This document shows positions 41,885 to 49,998 of a stretch of 64,000 nt of DNA, piece by piece (position 1 is the stretch's first letter; every line of letters begins with the position of its first letter). The DNA is from Clostridia bacterium (GTDB lineage: Bacteria; Bacillota; Clostridia; Oscillospirales; Acutalibacteraceae). The stretch covers positions 79,296 to 143,295 of the forward strand of contig JAFTWW010000028.1 in NCBI GenBank assembly GCA_017465085.1, read 5' to 3'. The notes beneath the pieces are model-generated. The model saw only the letters and a list, made by a program, of their open reading frames with translations. It searched no databases and was not told where the DNA came from. The position numbers and the translations under genes were made by a program.

Positions 41885-42967
41885 TTATTCGCCGAAAAAT
41901 CCGCTTTCGGGATGAATATCTATCTTCCAGCCTGTAAGCTTAGCGGCAAGGCGTACATTCTGACCCTTATTACCAATGGCAAGGGATAACTGAGCCTCGG
42001 GAACGCTGACCTTACAGATTTTAGCATCGGCATCCTCAATTTCAACCGAAACAACCTTTGCGGGTGAAAGCGCTTCGCTTATGAAGGCGGCGGGATCATC
42101 GCTATATTTAACGATATCGATCTTCTCGCCCGAAAGCTCTTCTACTATCTTGTTAACACGGGCGCCCTTAGGACCTATGCAAGCGCCTACTGCATCAACC
42201 TCGGGATTCTCAGACCAAACCGCAAGCTTTGTTCTGGAGCCTGCCTGACGGGAGATTGCTTTAATCTCGATAGTACCATCGAATATCTCAGGAACCTCGG
42301 TTTCAAAAAGACGCTTTACAAGACCTGGGTGTGTGCGGGATATCATAACCCTCGGTCCCTTTTCGGTTTCCTTAACGCCTACAACATAAATCTTGATGTG
42401 GTCACCCTCTGTGAGAATTTCATCGGGCACCTGCTCCATTTTAGGAAGGGTTGCTTCGTTATGGCCGATGGTAAGAATAGCATTACCTGTTTTGGTATCA
42501 ATTCTCTCAACAACGGCAGTAACAAGCTCTTTATTATGGCTCTGGAACTCTGCCAGCACCTGACCCTTTTCAACCTCTTTAACGCCCTGACGGAAGTTAT
42601 TCTTAGAGTTCTGCGCAACTATTCTGCCGAACTTTTTGGGGTCAAGCTTAATCTCGATAAAGCCCTCGGCAATAGCCTTGGGATCGATTTCGGCTGCCTC
42701 CTCCTTTGAAATCTGGGTAAAGGGATCCTCTACCACATCAACGATTTCCTTGCGGGCAACAACCCTGAAAATCTCGTTTTCCGCATCTATTTTGCAGGAA
42801 ACGATATCATTGCCGCCGTAATCCTTACGGGCAGCAACAACGATAGCCTCTGCTATCTTATCTGCGATGAACTCCATAGGAATTCCTCTCTCCTCTTCCA
42901 TAAGACGAAGAGCCTCAAAAAACTCCTTGCTTTCCTTTTTCTCTTTTGCTGTAATTCTCTTAGCCAT
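41885..42967 (-). CDS. nusA: Transcription termination/antitermination factor NusA
   Basis: NusA binds RNA polymerase and modulates pausing, termination and antitermination. The 360 residues have the N-terminal polymerase-binding domain, the S1 domain (about 130-200), and two KH domains (CIGPKGARVNKIVEELSGEKIDIVKY; SLAIGNKGQNVRLAAKLTGWKIDI). This short form, without the C-terminal acidic repeats, is normal for Firmicutes. It is 31 bp after rimP. A terminator-like hairpin lies in the operon leader, so autoregulation is plausible. Confidence 0.96.
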   Translation of the reverse strand: MAKRITAKEKKESKEFFEALRLMEEERGIPMEFIADKIAEAIVVAARKDYGGNDIVSCKIDAENEIFRVVARKEIVDVVEDPFTQISKEEAAEIDPKAIAEGFIEIKLDPKKFGRIVAQNSKNNFRQGVKEVEKGQVLAEFQSHNKELVTAVVERIDTKTGNAILTIGHNEATLPKMEQVPDEILTEGDHIKIYVVGVKETEKGPRVMISRTHPGLVKRLFETEVPEIFDGTIEIKAISRQAGSRTKLAVWSENPEVDAVGACIGPKGARVNKIVEELSGEKIDIVKYSDDPAAFISEALSPAKVVSVEIEDADAKICKVSVPEAQLSLAIGNKGQNVRLAAKLTGWKIDIHPESGFFGE

Positions 42968-42998
42968 TTTTATCTATTACCTCCGTTTAATATACTGC

Positions 42999-43451
42999 TT
43001 AAAAATCTTCAAGGGTGATTTTAGAGATTTCTTTTCTTGAAAACTCCTTATTATCACCGTTTATTTCCACGGTAACCGTTCCGTTTTCAAAGGAAACAAG
43101 CCTACCGATGAATTCCTTTGTTCCATCAACTGCCTTAAAGGTGCGAAGCTTAACATCTTTGCCTATCATAGCGGTAAAGTGTTCATCCCTTGTAAGCTCG
43201 CGGCCCAAGCCTGCCGAGCAAACCTCAAGATAATAAGAGCAATCGATTGGATCTGCCTCATCAATAATTGGATCTACCGCGTGGGAAACATTGGTGCAAT
43301 CATCAATTGTAACACCGTTTTCGCTATCAATAAAAATTCTTAGATAATGGGAAGCACCCTCTTTAACAAAGCGAACATCCCAAAGGTTTACGCCCTCATT
43401 TTCTACCGTTTCTTTAACAAGAGCAAAAACCTTTTCGGCTACACCTGCCAT
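42999..43451 (-). CDS. rimP: Ribosome maturation factor RimP
   Basis: RimP is a 30S assembly factor. The 150-residue protein has the N-terminal alpha/beta domain (GVNLWDVRFVKEGASHYLRIFIDSENGVTIDDC) and the C-terminal SH3-like domain. Key segments are YYLEVCSAGLGRELTRDEHF (PGLxRxL-like) and EFIGRLVSFENGTVTV. AGGAGGAAAATGA precedes the ATG. It is the first gene of the operon running to ribF. Confidence 0.94.
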   Translation of the reverse strand: MAGVAEKVFALVKETVENEGVNLWDVRFVKEGASHYLRIFIDSENGVTIDDCTNVSHAVDPIIDEADPIDCSYYLEVCSAGLGRELTRDEHFTAMIGKDVKLRTFKAVDGTKEFIGRLVSFENGTVTVEINGDNKEFSRKEISKITLEDF

Positions 43452-43477
43452 TCATTTTCCTCCTACTCAAAACAAAA

Positions 43478-43499
43478 GTGAGCGGGTTGCCCCACTCAC
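43478..43499 (-). promoter_or_regulatory. Terminator-like hairpin in the rimP operon leader
   Basis: On the minus strand GTGAGTGGG and CCCGCTCAC form a nine-pair stem (one G-U) with a GCAA loop, followed by TTTTGTTTTG. It lies between the predicted transcription start (about 43515) and the rimP start. It looks like an attenuator; NusA is encoded in the same operon. Confidence 0.6.
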
Positions 43500-43508
43500 C
43501 TTTCTTGC

Positions 43509-43549
43509 ATACTACAATAGTATTATATCACTTTTATTAAAAAAATCAA
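43509..43549 (-). promoter_or_regulatory. rimP operon promoter with ATACTA-N3-TAGTAT palindrome
   Basis: TTGATT (43549-43544) and TATAAT (43527-43522) are 16 bp apart on the minus strand. The perfect palindrome ATACTA-CAA-TAGTAT at 43509-43523 overlaps the -10 end and the start site. The same palindrome overlaps the hydrogenase promoter. Confidence 0.55.
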
Positions 43550-43563
43550 GTATTATTTTATAA

Positions 43564-45252
43564 TTAGTCAAAAAGGGATGTGCTTTCCTCTTCGCCCTTA
43601 TAGCTATTGAGATAAATACGAACTATCTGCTCTGTATTGGCGTTGTTGCCATACTCAGGCTCCTGACCGAGAACTACACCAGGCTTTGCCTCGGTATCGT
43701 ATTTCTCAACAACCTCGATATTCTCATAAAGGAAGCCCTGTTTGAGAAGCTCAAGCTTAGCCGAAGCCTCATCAAGACCAACAACATTGGCTATCTTTAT
43801 CTCTGTAGGTCCTAAGCTGATGGTTACGAGAATCTCGGTTTCGTTTTCTACCTGCTCACCTGCCGCAACAGACTGTGCGCAGATGGTACCTCTGGCAAAC
43901 TTATCGGAATACTCCTTACCCTTGATAATAATCTTGAAGCGTTCGTATTCCTCTTCATCGGTTACCTGATGATAATATTTGCCCGAAAGATCGGGAACCG
44001 CATACAAAATTTTCGATTCCTCGGCGCCCTCATCCACATCGCCTATGGAGGGGGTGGAGGGCATAACTACCGATTCGGGATTACTTACTACAGGCTCATC
44101 ATCGCCGCCCATAATACCATCCTTAAATACCGTTGCCGAAAGAATTCCAAACACTATGCCGAAAAGAGCTATGGTGCAAACGGCAGAAATGATTGCATAT
44201 TTTACTGCGGAATTCTTTTTAGCAGGTTCCTTACCTGCCGCGGCTGCCTTTGCCTCTGCCGCCTTCTTTGCGGCCGCGCGGCGTTCATTTTCCTTGGTTT
44301 CGCCGTATACAAGCTCGTTTCTGAAGGTATCAACGCTATCGGTACGGTTTTCTAAATCAAGCTGTAAGCCGTTGGCTATGGAAACCAATACCTGACGGGG
44401 CAGTTCATCGGCAAATCTTGCGGGAATAGAAAGGCTATCCCCATTTAATCTATCTTTTGCATCGGGAGGAACTGCGCCTATTAAAACTCTGAAAAGTGTG
44501 GCGCTAAGGCCATATACATCGGTATAACCGCCGATTTCATTATCATTAAGACCATACTGCTCGGGAGCCGCATAGCCGCTATATACTCCTGCGGAGAGCC
44601 CGCCCTTGCAGGTACGGGTTTCGTTTATGCAGATACCCGTTAAACGAAGCTTACCGTCACGGCAGACATAAACCGTTTCGGGAGAAATGGCGCCGTGGAT
44701 AATGCCAAGCTCATTAAGCCCCATAACTGTATCAATAAGGGGTAGGAACAGGGGCCTTGCCTGCTCCCATTTAAGACTGCCGTTATTACGGTCAAGAAAA
44801 GCCTTTAAGGTAATACCTGAAACAGTATCACTCACCGCATAGGCGGTGCCGTTCTCCTCAAACACCTGACGGGTGGAGGAAAGAACGGGCAAGGGATTTT
44901 CATTAAGCTTTTTATTAAGCTCAATAAACTTAAGCAAGCCCTCATTAAAGGCAAACTCCTTGCCATCAACCATAGAAACGGTTTTATCGGGGTTACGGTC
45001 AGCCGCGCCGACAGGAAAATACTCCTTAATGTTTACGGCGCTGTTCTCCGCATTATCCCAACCGATATAGGTAATGCCCTCGCCGTTTTTGAGGAGCGCC
45101 TTGCCTACCATATAACGATCATTAAGCCAGAATCTTACGGGGAGAGCCTGCGCATCATTTTTAGCATCGCTATCCCATCCGCAGATAGAGCATATTTTTT
45201 CATCACCGTTATCGTTCATACAACCGGGACAAAGTCTTTCTGTATTTAACAT
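43564..45252 (-). CDS. Zinc-ribbon serine/threonine pseudokinase with PASTA domains
   Basis: A 562-residue membrane protein. An N-terminal zinc ribbon (CPGCMNDNGDEKICSICG) precedes a kinase-fold domain (about 45-320) with a VNIKEYFP lysine motif. The catalytic loop reads HGAISPETV instead of HRDxKPxN, and the DFG position reads LTGICI, so catalytic Asp, Asn and metal-binding Asp are absent. Ala/Lys-rich linker, one membrane helix (about 355-377) and two extracellular PASTA-type domains (DLSGKYYHQVTDEEEYERFK; NVVGLDEASAKLELLKQG) follow. PASTA domains bind peptidoglycan or muropeptides. It is probably a signalling scaffold. Zinc-ribbon plus pseudokinase plus PASTA is uncommon. Confidence 0.85.
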   Translation of the reverse strand: MLNTERLCPGCMNDNGDEKICSICGWDSDAKNDAQALPVRFWLNDRYMVGKALLKNGEGITYIGWDNAENSAVNIKEYFPVGAADRNPDKTVSMVDGKEFAFNEGLLKFIELNKKLNENPLPVLSSTRQVFEENGTAYAVSDTVSGITLKAFLDRNNGSLKWEQARPLFLPLIDTVMGLNELGIIHGAISPETVYVCRDGKLRLTGICINETRTCKGGLSAGVYSGYAAPEQYGLNDNEIGGYTDVYGLSATLFRVLIGAVPPDAKDRLNGDSLSIPARFADELPRQVLVSIANGLQLDLENRTDSVDTFRNELVYGETKENERRAAAKKAAEAKAAAAGKEPAKKNSAVKYAIISAVCTIALFGIVFGILSATVFKDGIMGGDDEPVVSNPESVVMPSTPSIGDVDEGAEESKILYAVPDLSGKYYHQVTDEEEYERFKIIIKGKEYSDKFARGTICAQSVAAGEQVENETEILVTISLGPTEIKIANVVGLDEASAKLELLKQGFLYENIEVVEKYDTEAKPGVVLGQEPEYGNNANTEQIVRIYLNSYKGEEESTSLFD

Positions 45253-45302
45253 AAAATACCTCCGAAAACTCGAATTAAGTATATTATACCATACTTGTCA
45301 AG

Positions 45303-45613
45303 TTAGCCAATGTGTTGAGGCCCAATGCTTTGGTTAGCCAAAACATTCAAACCCGAACCAGCCTAAAAGGGCGGTTTTAAGGCGTCTTTCGGCTCTTTGG
45401 CGCACATAGGCGTTAGCCTTATGTGCTTCGCATCACCAAAATCCACTCATAAAACTGCACCTTTTAGGTCGTAGAATTTTGTGATAAAAGGATTTTATGA
45501 TGGGGCGAGGCACAAAACGCAGTTAATCCTATCGGATTAACGAGTATTTTAACGAAGCCACAGCGTGAACTCCTTATCCCAAAATCTGATTCGGGTTTGA
45601 ATGCTTTGGCTAA
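45303..45613. repeat. Composite long copy of the TTAGCC TIR repeat
   Basis: This fills most of the 357-bp gap upstream of the pseudokinase. A 34-bp hairpin-only copy (45303-45336, TTAGCCAA...TTTGGTTA) shares its last three bases with a long copy (45334-45613). The long copy has ends TTAGCCAAAACATTCAAACC and GGTTTGAATGCTTTGGCTAA. Its inner sequence matches the 18.4-kb copy (GATAAAAGGATTTT... to ...CCTTATCCCAAAATCTGATTC) but carries about 100 extra bp containing GCACATAggcgttagccTTATGTGC. The right end provides the TAG stop of the metallophosphoesterase gene. No ORF is present. Confidence 0.78.
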
Positions 45614-46332
45614 ATAGCATCTACCACGAATTCCGCATTTTCAGTTATCTGCTTTTTCTTCTTTATGGGAATAAGCTTTTTATACACACAGGTGTGGCGG
45701 TCGGTTATAGACCTATCCTCGTGAAGCGAGCCGAAATACCAATGACTGAAGGTGCAGGCTCTGCCGATTTCTTCAAGGTAACCGTTAAGCTTATTTACCC
45801 TATCGCTATCGCCGCGCCTTAAAAGCATTGCACTCTTAACAAGGGAGGGTGGCTCGTGGGTGATAATATAATCCACCTTACAGCCCACCTCATCTAAAAC
45901 GCGGGCGCCATCCGCCATCTCCATAGGGGTGGCCTCTTCCTCGCGCCACCAAAGGCCTTTATCCATCCGCATATCCTTATCGGTGCTCTCCCCTCCGCCA
46001 AAGGTGAAAAAGCTGTTGCCATCAATATTGAATATCTGACCTCGCATAAGGTGGAGCAGATTGCCCTTGATTCTATGGACCTTGCCGCCCTTCCAAACGG
46101 TTGTGCGGCATTTGAAGATGGTTTCCAGGTTATCGTGGGTACCTTCAACAAAGGCAGTTACAAACTTTTTCTTACTGAAGAAATCTATTACCTGCTTTTC
46201 GGTTTTAGAACCATCGAATATATAACCGAAATCGCCGCAAACTATAAGAACATCACCTTTTTTGAGTTTTCTGAACTCCTTATCGTAAAGCCTTTCAAGA
46301 CAGCCGTGCATATCTCCTGTTACATAAATCAT
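45610..46332 (-). CDS. Metallophosphoesterase (calcineurin-like)
   Basis: A 240-residue calcineurin-fold phosphoesterase. Metal ligands are visible in YVTGDMHGCLER, VLIVCGDFGYIFDG, EGTHDNLE (G-N/T-H-D variant), DYIITHEPP and FSHWYFGSLHED (normally G-H-x-H; here H-W-Y-F-G-S-x-H). ATG follows GGGGTG by 6 bp; an in-frame GTG three codons upstream overlaps the binding site. The stop codon TAG is made by the end of the TTAGCC repeat, so the native C-terminus may be shortened or changed. Its closest functional class is cytosolic phosphodiesterase or protein phosphatase; the substrate is unknown. Confidence 0.85.
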   Translation of the reverse strand: MIYVTGDMHGCLERLYDKEFRKLKKGDVLIVCGDFGYIFDGSKTEKQVIDFFSKKKFVTAFVEGTHDNLETIFKCRTTVWKGGKVHRIKGNLLHLMRGQIFNIDGNSFFTFGGGESTDKDMRMDKGLWWREEEATPMEMADGARVLDEVGCKVDYIITHEPPSLVKSAMLLRRGDSDRVNKLNGYLEEIGRACTFSHWYFGSLHEDRSITDRHTCVYKKLIPIKKKKQITENAEFVVDAI

Positions 46333-46441
46333 ACGGTTCACCCCACTTTATTAAATTTTTCTCTTTTCTTTTGAGAAACTTTAATGTATAATAAATTTAT
46401 TGATTGTTTGATAATTATACCACATATATACGGAGATTTCT

Positions 46442-47776
46442 ATGGTTAAAAAAATATTTTCGGTTATTTTTTGTATTTTACTGATTTTTTCCATATCCAC
46501 TACCGCCTACGCCTATGAGCCTACGGGCTTTGATGTGGATGCAAAAAGCGCGTTGCTTGTATCCCTTGATACCGATGAGGTAATCTATTCCAAGAATGAA
46601 ACCGCCAAGGTTTATCCCGCTTCTATCACTAAGATTATGACGGTAACCTTAATGCTCGAAAGTGAGCTTTTTGATCCCGAAGGTACCGTTGCTATGACCG
46701 AAAGCGCCCTAAAGCTTATAAGCGGTACGGGAAGCGTTGTATCCTGGTATAAGGCGGGGCAACAGATAAATCAGTTAGACCTTGTTTATCTTGTGCTGAT
46801 GTCCTCCTGCGGCGACTGCGCATATCTCGCCGCGGAATACTACGGCGGAACGGTTAATAACTTTGTAAATATGATGAACGCCAAGGCTCAGGAATTAGGC
46901 CTTAGCGGCACACATTACAGCAACCCCGTAGGTCTTCACGATGAAAACAACTATACCACCGCCAAGGATACCTACGTTCTTACCAAATACGCCCTTAAAA
47001 ACGAAATTTTCAAAGAGGTTTGCGAAACCTCAAGATATACGATAGAGGCTACCGAAACAGAACGGGCGCACACCCTTTCCACTACAAACTTTTTGCAGGA
47101 TAATACAACTAATTACTATTATATGTACGCCAAGGGTGTTAAAACAGGCTTTACCAATGAGGCAGGCAGATGCGTTGTAAGCACAGCCTCCTACAACGGC
47201 TACAACTATATGTGCCTTGTTTTCGGTTGTACTGCAAACGCGGGCAAGAGATATGAATTTATAGATAGTAAAAACCTTTATAAATGGGCATTTACCACCT
47301 TTGAATTTAAGGAGATAGCCCGTTCGGAAGAGCCAATCTGCGAAATGAAGGTTGAGCTTTCAATGGAAACGGATTTTGTTCCCCTTTATGTTGAGGAAAG
47401 CTTTATATCCGTACTTCCTCGGGATGCAGATGAATCCACCATAAGTATAGTTCCCAAGCTCTCGGGTGAAAGTGTTGATGCTCCCGTTAAGAAGGGACAG
47501 AAGCTCGGCACCGCCGATATAATCTATGCCGAAAAGGTTATAGGCACCGTTAATTTGGTTGCGGGTGAAAACATTTCGAGAAGCGCCATTTTAGCCATAG
47601 GAAGAGGCATTAAAAATTTCTTCACATCTCCCTATATGATAGCAGTTTACATTATTATTGCTATTGCAATTGTAATGTTCGCGGCAGCTGTTTATAAACT
47701 GAACAAGGGCCGCTCTAAAAGCCGAAAGGTAAGATATATTCCATACGAAAAGGATGATAGAAATGAAAAACATTAA
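46442..47776 (+). CDS. dacF: D-alanyl-D-alanine carboxypeptidase (PBP5/DacF type)
   Basis: A membrane-anchored serine peptidase that trims peptidoglycan stem pentapeptides. The 444 residues have a signal peptide (cleavage near AYA-YEP, residue 25), SxxK motif S61-ITK, KTG motif K234-TG, a C-terminal beta domain, and a C-terminal membrane helix (about 397-420) with a basic cytoplasmic tail. The second active-site motif, usually SxN, reads SSCGD (residues 121-125), without the asparagine. ACGGAGATT precedes the ATG. It overlaps the cyclophilin gene by 14 bp. DacF-type naming is by similarity only. Confidence 0.88.
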   Translation: MVKKIFSVIFCILLIFSISTTAYAYEPTGFDVDAKSALLVSLDTDEVIYSKNETAKVYPASITKIMTVTLMLESELFDPEGTVAMTESALKLISGTGSVVSWYKAGQQINQLDLVYLVLMSSCGDCAYLAAEYYGGTVNNFVNMMNAKAQELGLSGTHYSNPVGLHDENNYTTAKDTYVLTKYALKNEIFKEVCETSRYTIEATETERAHTLSTTNFLQDNTTNYYYMYAKGVKTGFTNEAGRCVVSTASYNGYNYMCLVFGCTANAGKRYEFIDSKNLYKWAFTTFEFKEIARSEEPICEMKVELSMETDFVPLYVEESFISVLPRDADESTISIVPKLSGESVDAPVKKGQKLGTADIIYAEKVIGTVNLVAGENISRSAILAIGRGIKNFFTSPYMIAVYIIIAIAIVMFAAAVYKLNKGRSKSRKVRYIPYEKDDRNEKH

Positions 47777-48374
47777 AAAAGTATTTATCTTATGTCTGGC
47801 GCTTTGCCTTATGTGCGCATGCTTTGCAGGCTGTGGCAGCAATGAAAACACCTCAACGGGCAAGTATAAAGCGACCCACACCGCCACCATTTCGGTTAAG
47901 GGGCACGGAGATATCCAGCTCGAGCTTTACGGCGAGGTTGCTCCCATAACCGTTGCTAACTTTGAGAAGCTTGCAAACGAAGGCTTTTACGATGGCCTCA
48001 CCTTCCATAGAATTATAGATGGATTTATGATTCAGGGCGGCGACCCCAAAGGCAACGGTACTGGCGGCAGCGATGAGGAAATCAAGGGTGAGTTTTCGGC
48101 AAACGGCGTAGAAAACCCCATATCCCACTCGCGCGGTGTTATCTCTATGGCGAGAAACAGCTACAGCAACGATAGCGCATCTTCTCAGTTCTTTATTATG
48201 CACGCTGACGGTAATTATCTTGACGGACAGTATGCCGCATTCGGTTGCGTAACCAAGGGCATGGATGTTGTTGATGACCTTGCCAAAAACACCACCGTTG
48301 TTGATGATAACGGCACCGTTCCCGCCAACCTACAACCCGTAATCAGCAAGGTTACCGTTGAGGCGGTAAAATAA
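47763..48374 (+). CDS. Peptidyl-prolyl cis-trans isomerase lipoprotein (cyclophilin)
   Basis: A 203-residue exported cyclophilin that catalyses proline isomerisation, likely helping secreted proteins fold. The signal peptide ends in lipobox FAGC (cysteine near 23). Cyclophilin residues are clear: FHRIIDGFMIQGGDPKGNGTGG (catalytic Arg and Phe/Met/Gln), MARNSYSNDSASSQFFI, and the substrate-loop LDGQYAAFG. The ATG has AAGGA 8 bp upstream; an ATG three codons earlier also exists. It overlaps dacF and probably forms a two-gene operon with it. Confidence 0.92.
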   Translation: MKNIKKVFILCLALCLMCACFAGCGSNENTSTGKYKATHTATISVKGHGDIQLELYGEVAPITVANFEKLANEGFYDGLTFHRIIDGFMIQGGDPKGNGTGGSDEEIKGEFSANGVENPISHSRGVISMARNSYSNDSASSQFFIMHADGNYLDGQYAAFGCVTKGMDVVDDLAKNTTVVDDNGTVPANLQPVISKVTVEAVK

Positions 48375-48383
48375 TAAGAAACA

Positions 48384-48424
48384 AAAAGGCAGAACTCGGA
48401 GTTAATCCGAATTCTGCTTTTTTT
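48384..48424. terminator. Bidirectional terminator after the cyclophilin gene
   Basis: The stem AGGCAGAACTCGGA/TCCGAATTCTGCTT (G-U tolerated) is followed by a T-run on the plus strand. It includes the stop codon of the convergent XRE gene. Confidence 0.8.
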
Positions 48425-48854
48425 CATTTTCTTCAATTTCTGCCTTGCGGATATTGTTAATAAAATCAAGTACCGCATCCCTGTTCTGCTTCTTTCTCAC
48501 AAGATGGAGAAGCTTTAAGCATTTAAGCTCATAGGGAGATATGGCGAAGGGTAAATCGCCCGCCCCCCGTGTTTGCTGAGCAAGGCGCTTAGGTCCTTTA
48601 GAGTTAAGCTCATAATTAAACTTAGAATCTCCCCTGCAATCATCCTCACCGTAAAGGAGCCAATCCGCCGAAACATTATAAAGGGCGGTTATCTTTGCAA
48701 GTTCCTCAAAGGTTGGGTTACCAAGCCGCTCCATACGGGCATAGGTATTCCTTTTCATACCAAGTCTTTCTGCAGCGGTTTCCTGAGTAAAGCCTGCTTT
48801 TTTTCTTGCCTCGCAAAGTCTTTGATTAGATATGGTTGCATAATCTGTTTTCAT
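48402..48854 (-). CDS. XRE family transcriptional regulator
   Basis: A 150-residue Cro/CI-type DNA-binding protein. The helix-turn-helix spans about residues 12-62 (KAGFTQETAAERLGMKRNTYARME), followed by SADWLLYGEDD, common in this group, and a Lys/Arg-rich C-terminal helix. It is monocistronic, convergent with the cyclophilin gene and divergent from tRNA-Thr. Its targets are unknown. Confidence 0.88.
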   Translation of the reverse strand: MKTDYATISNQRLCEARKKAGFTQETAAERLGMKRNTYARMERLGNPTFEELAKITALYNVSADWLLYGEDDCRGDSKFNYELNSKGPKRLAQQTRGAGDLPFAISPYELKCLKLLHLVRKKQNRDAVLDFINNIRKAEIEENEKKQNSD

Positions 48855-48906
48855 ATAAAACCCTCTTGACTATTGACCTTTTAGTTGGTATAATCTATTT
48901 ACTGAC

Positions 48907-48982
48907 GCTGATGTGGCTCAGTTGGTAGAGCAGCTGATTCGTAATCAGCAGATCGTGGGTTCGAGTCCCATCATCAGCTCCA
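48907..48982 (+). tRNA. tRNA-Thr (anticodon CGT)
   Basis: A 76-nt cloverleaf with acceptor stem GCTGATG/CATCAGC, D arm GCTCAGTTGGTAGAGC, anticodon stem-loop GCTGA-TTCGTAA-TCAGC, T arm GTGGGTTCGAGTCCCAT, and an encoded CCA. Anticodon CGT reads ACG threonine codons. Confidence 0.96.
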
Positions 48983-49015
48983 AAATCCTGATTGCAAATG
49001 CAATCGGGATTTTTC
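48982..49015 (+). terminator. tRNA-Thr terminator
   Basis: The stem AAATCCTGATTGC/GCAATCGGGATTT has an AAAT loop and a T-run. Confidence 0.88.
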
Positions 49016-49127
49016 TTTTATATTGTAAAACTTTTGTAGATAATTGTCAAGATATTTGGCATTTTAGCGAATAAAAAAGTTTCTGAAAATTCAAGTCTTT
49101 TTAGTCGAAAGGAAAAAAATTTAATAA

Positions 49128-49157
49128 GTTTATTCCTATTTACAGGCGGTAATAATG
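49128..49157 (+). promoter_or_regulatory. Candidate forespore (sigma-F/sigma-G) promoter of sigG
   Basis: GTTTA and GGTAATAATG are 15 bp apart, similar to the sigma-F/G pattern GYWTA...GGNRANANTW. No convincing sigma-A promoter was seen closer to the gene. Confidence 0.5.
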
Positions 49158-49188
49158 TTTATACAGAAAAATTTACTGAGGTGCCGCC

Positions 49189-49956
49189 ATGTATAATAAT
49201 AAGGTTATTATCTGCGGGGTTGATACATCTACCCTGCCACTGCTTAAAGAAAGCCGCAAGGAAGAGCTTTTAAGAAAAATCAAGCTTGGCGATAAAAATG
49301 CCCGTACCGAGCTTATTAACGGAAATCTCCGTTTGGTGCTGAGTGTTGTTCAGCGGTTTTCGGGCAGGGGGGAAAATCCCGATGATTTATTTCAGGTGGG
49401 TTGTATCGGGCTTATTAAATCAATAGATAATTTTGATATAACCCAGAATGTTCGGTTTTCCACCTACGCGGTACCAATGATAATAGGTGAAATCAGGCGG
49501 TATTTGAGGGATAATAATTCGGTGCGGGTAAGCCGCTCTATTAAGGATACGGCCTATAGGGCAATGCAGGTTAAGGAAAGGCTTATGAACGAAACCCAAA
49601 GAGAGCCTACCGTAACCGAAATAGCGAAGGAGCTTGATATTCCCAGAGAGGATGTGGTTATAGCCCTTGAAAGCATTGTTGACCCCATCTCTTTATATGA
49701 CCCCGTTTACTCAGATGGCGGCGATACCATATATGTTCTTGACCAGATAGGCGATAACAATGATGACCGCAACTGGCTTGATGAAATAGCCTTTAAGGAA
49801 TCTATCCGCAATTTGAGTGAGAGGGAGCGAAATATTCTCACATTGCGGTTTATAAGAGGTAAAACACAGATGGAGGTTTCTCAGGAGATAGGCATTTCTC
49901 AAGCGCAGGTTTCCCGACTTGAAAAGGGCGCCATAAACAAGATTAAAGAGGGATAA
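49189..49956 (+). CDS. sigG: Forespore-specific RNA polymerase sigma factor SigG
   Basis: Sigma-G directs late forespore transcription after engulfment. The 255-residue sigma-70 family protein has region 2 (NGNLRLVLSVVQRFSGRGENPDDLFQVGCIGLIKSIDNF), the FSTYAVPMIIGEIRRYLRD segment typical of sporulation sigmas, region 3 (EPTVTEIAKELDIPRED), and region 4 (GKTQMEVSQEIGISQAQVSRLEKGA). The N-terminal VIICGVDTSTLPLL matches SigG rather than SigF. It stands alone, without spoIIGA-sigE upstream, and ends at a strong terminator. Confidence 0.95.
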   Translation: MYNNKVIICGVDTSTLPLLKESRKEELLRKIKLGDKNARTELINGNLRLVLSVVQRFSGRGENPDDLFQVGCIGLIKSIDNFDITQNVRFSTYAVPMIIGEIRRYLRDNNSVRVSRSIKDTAYRAMQVKERLMNETQREPTVTEIAKELDIPREDVVIALESIVDPISLYDPVYSDGGDTIYVLDQIGDNNDDRNWLDEIAFKESIRNLSERERNILTLRFIRGKTQMEVSQEIGISQAQVSRLEKGAINKIKEG

Positions 49957-49987
49957 AAAATGCTCAGGATTATCCTGAGCATTTTTT
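49955..49987. terminator. sigG terminator (bidirectional)
   Basis: The stem AAAAAATGCTCAGGA/TCCTGAGCATTTTTT has T-runs on both strands and separates sigG from the convergent aldolase gene. Confidence 0.9.
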
Positions 49988-49998
49988 CTATTATTCTA

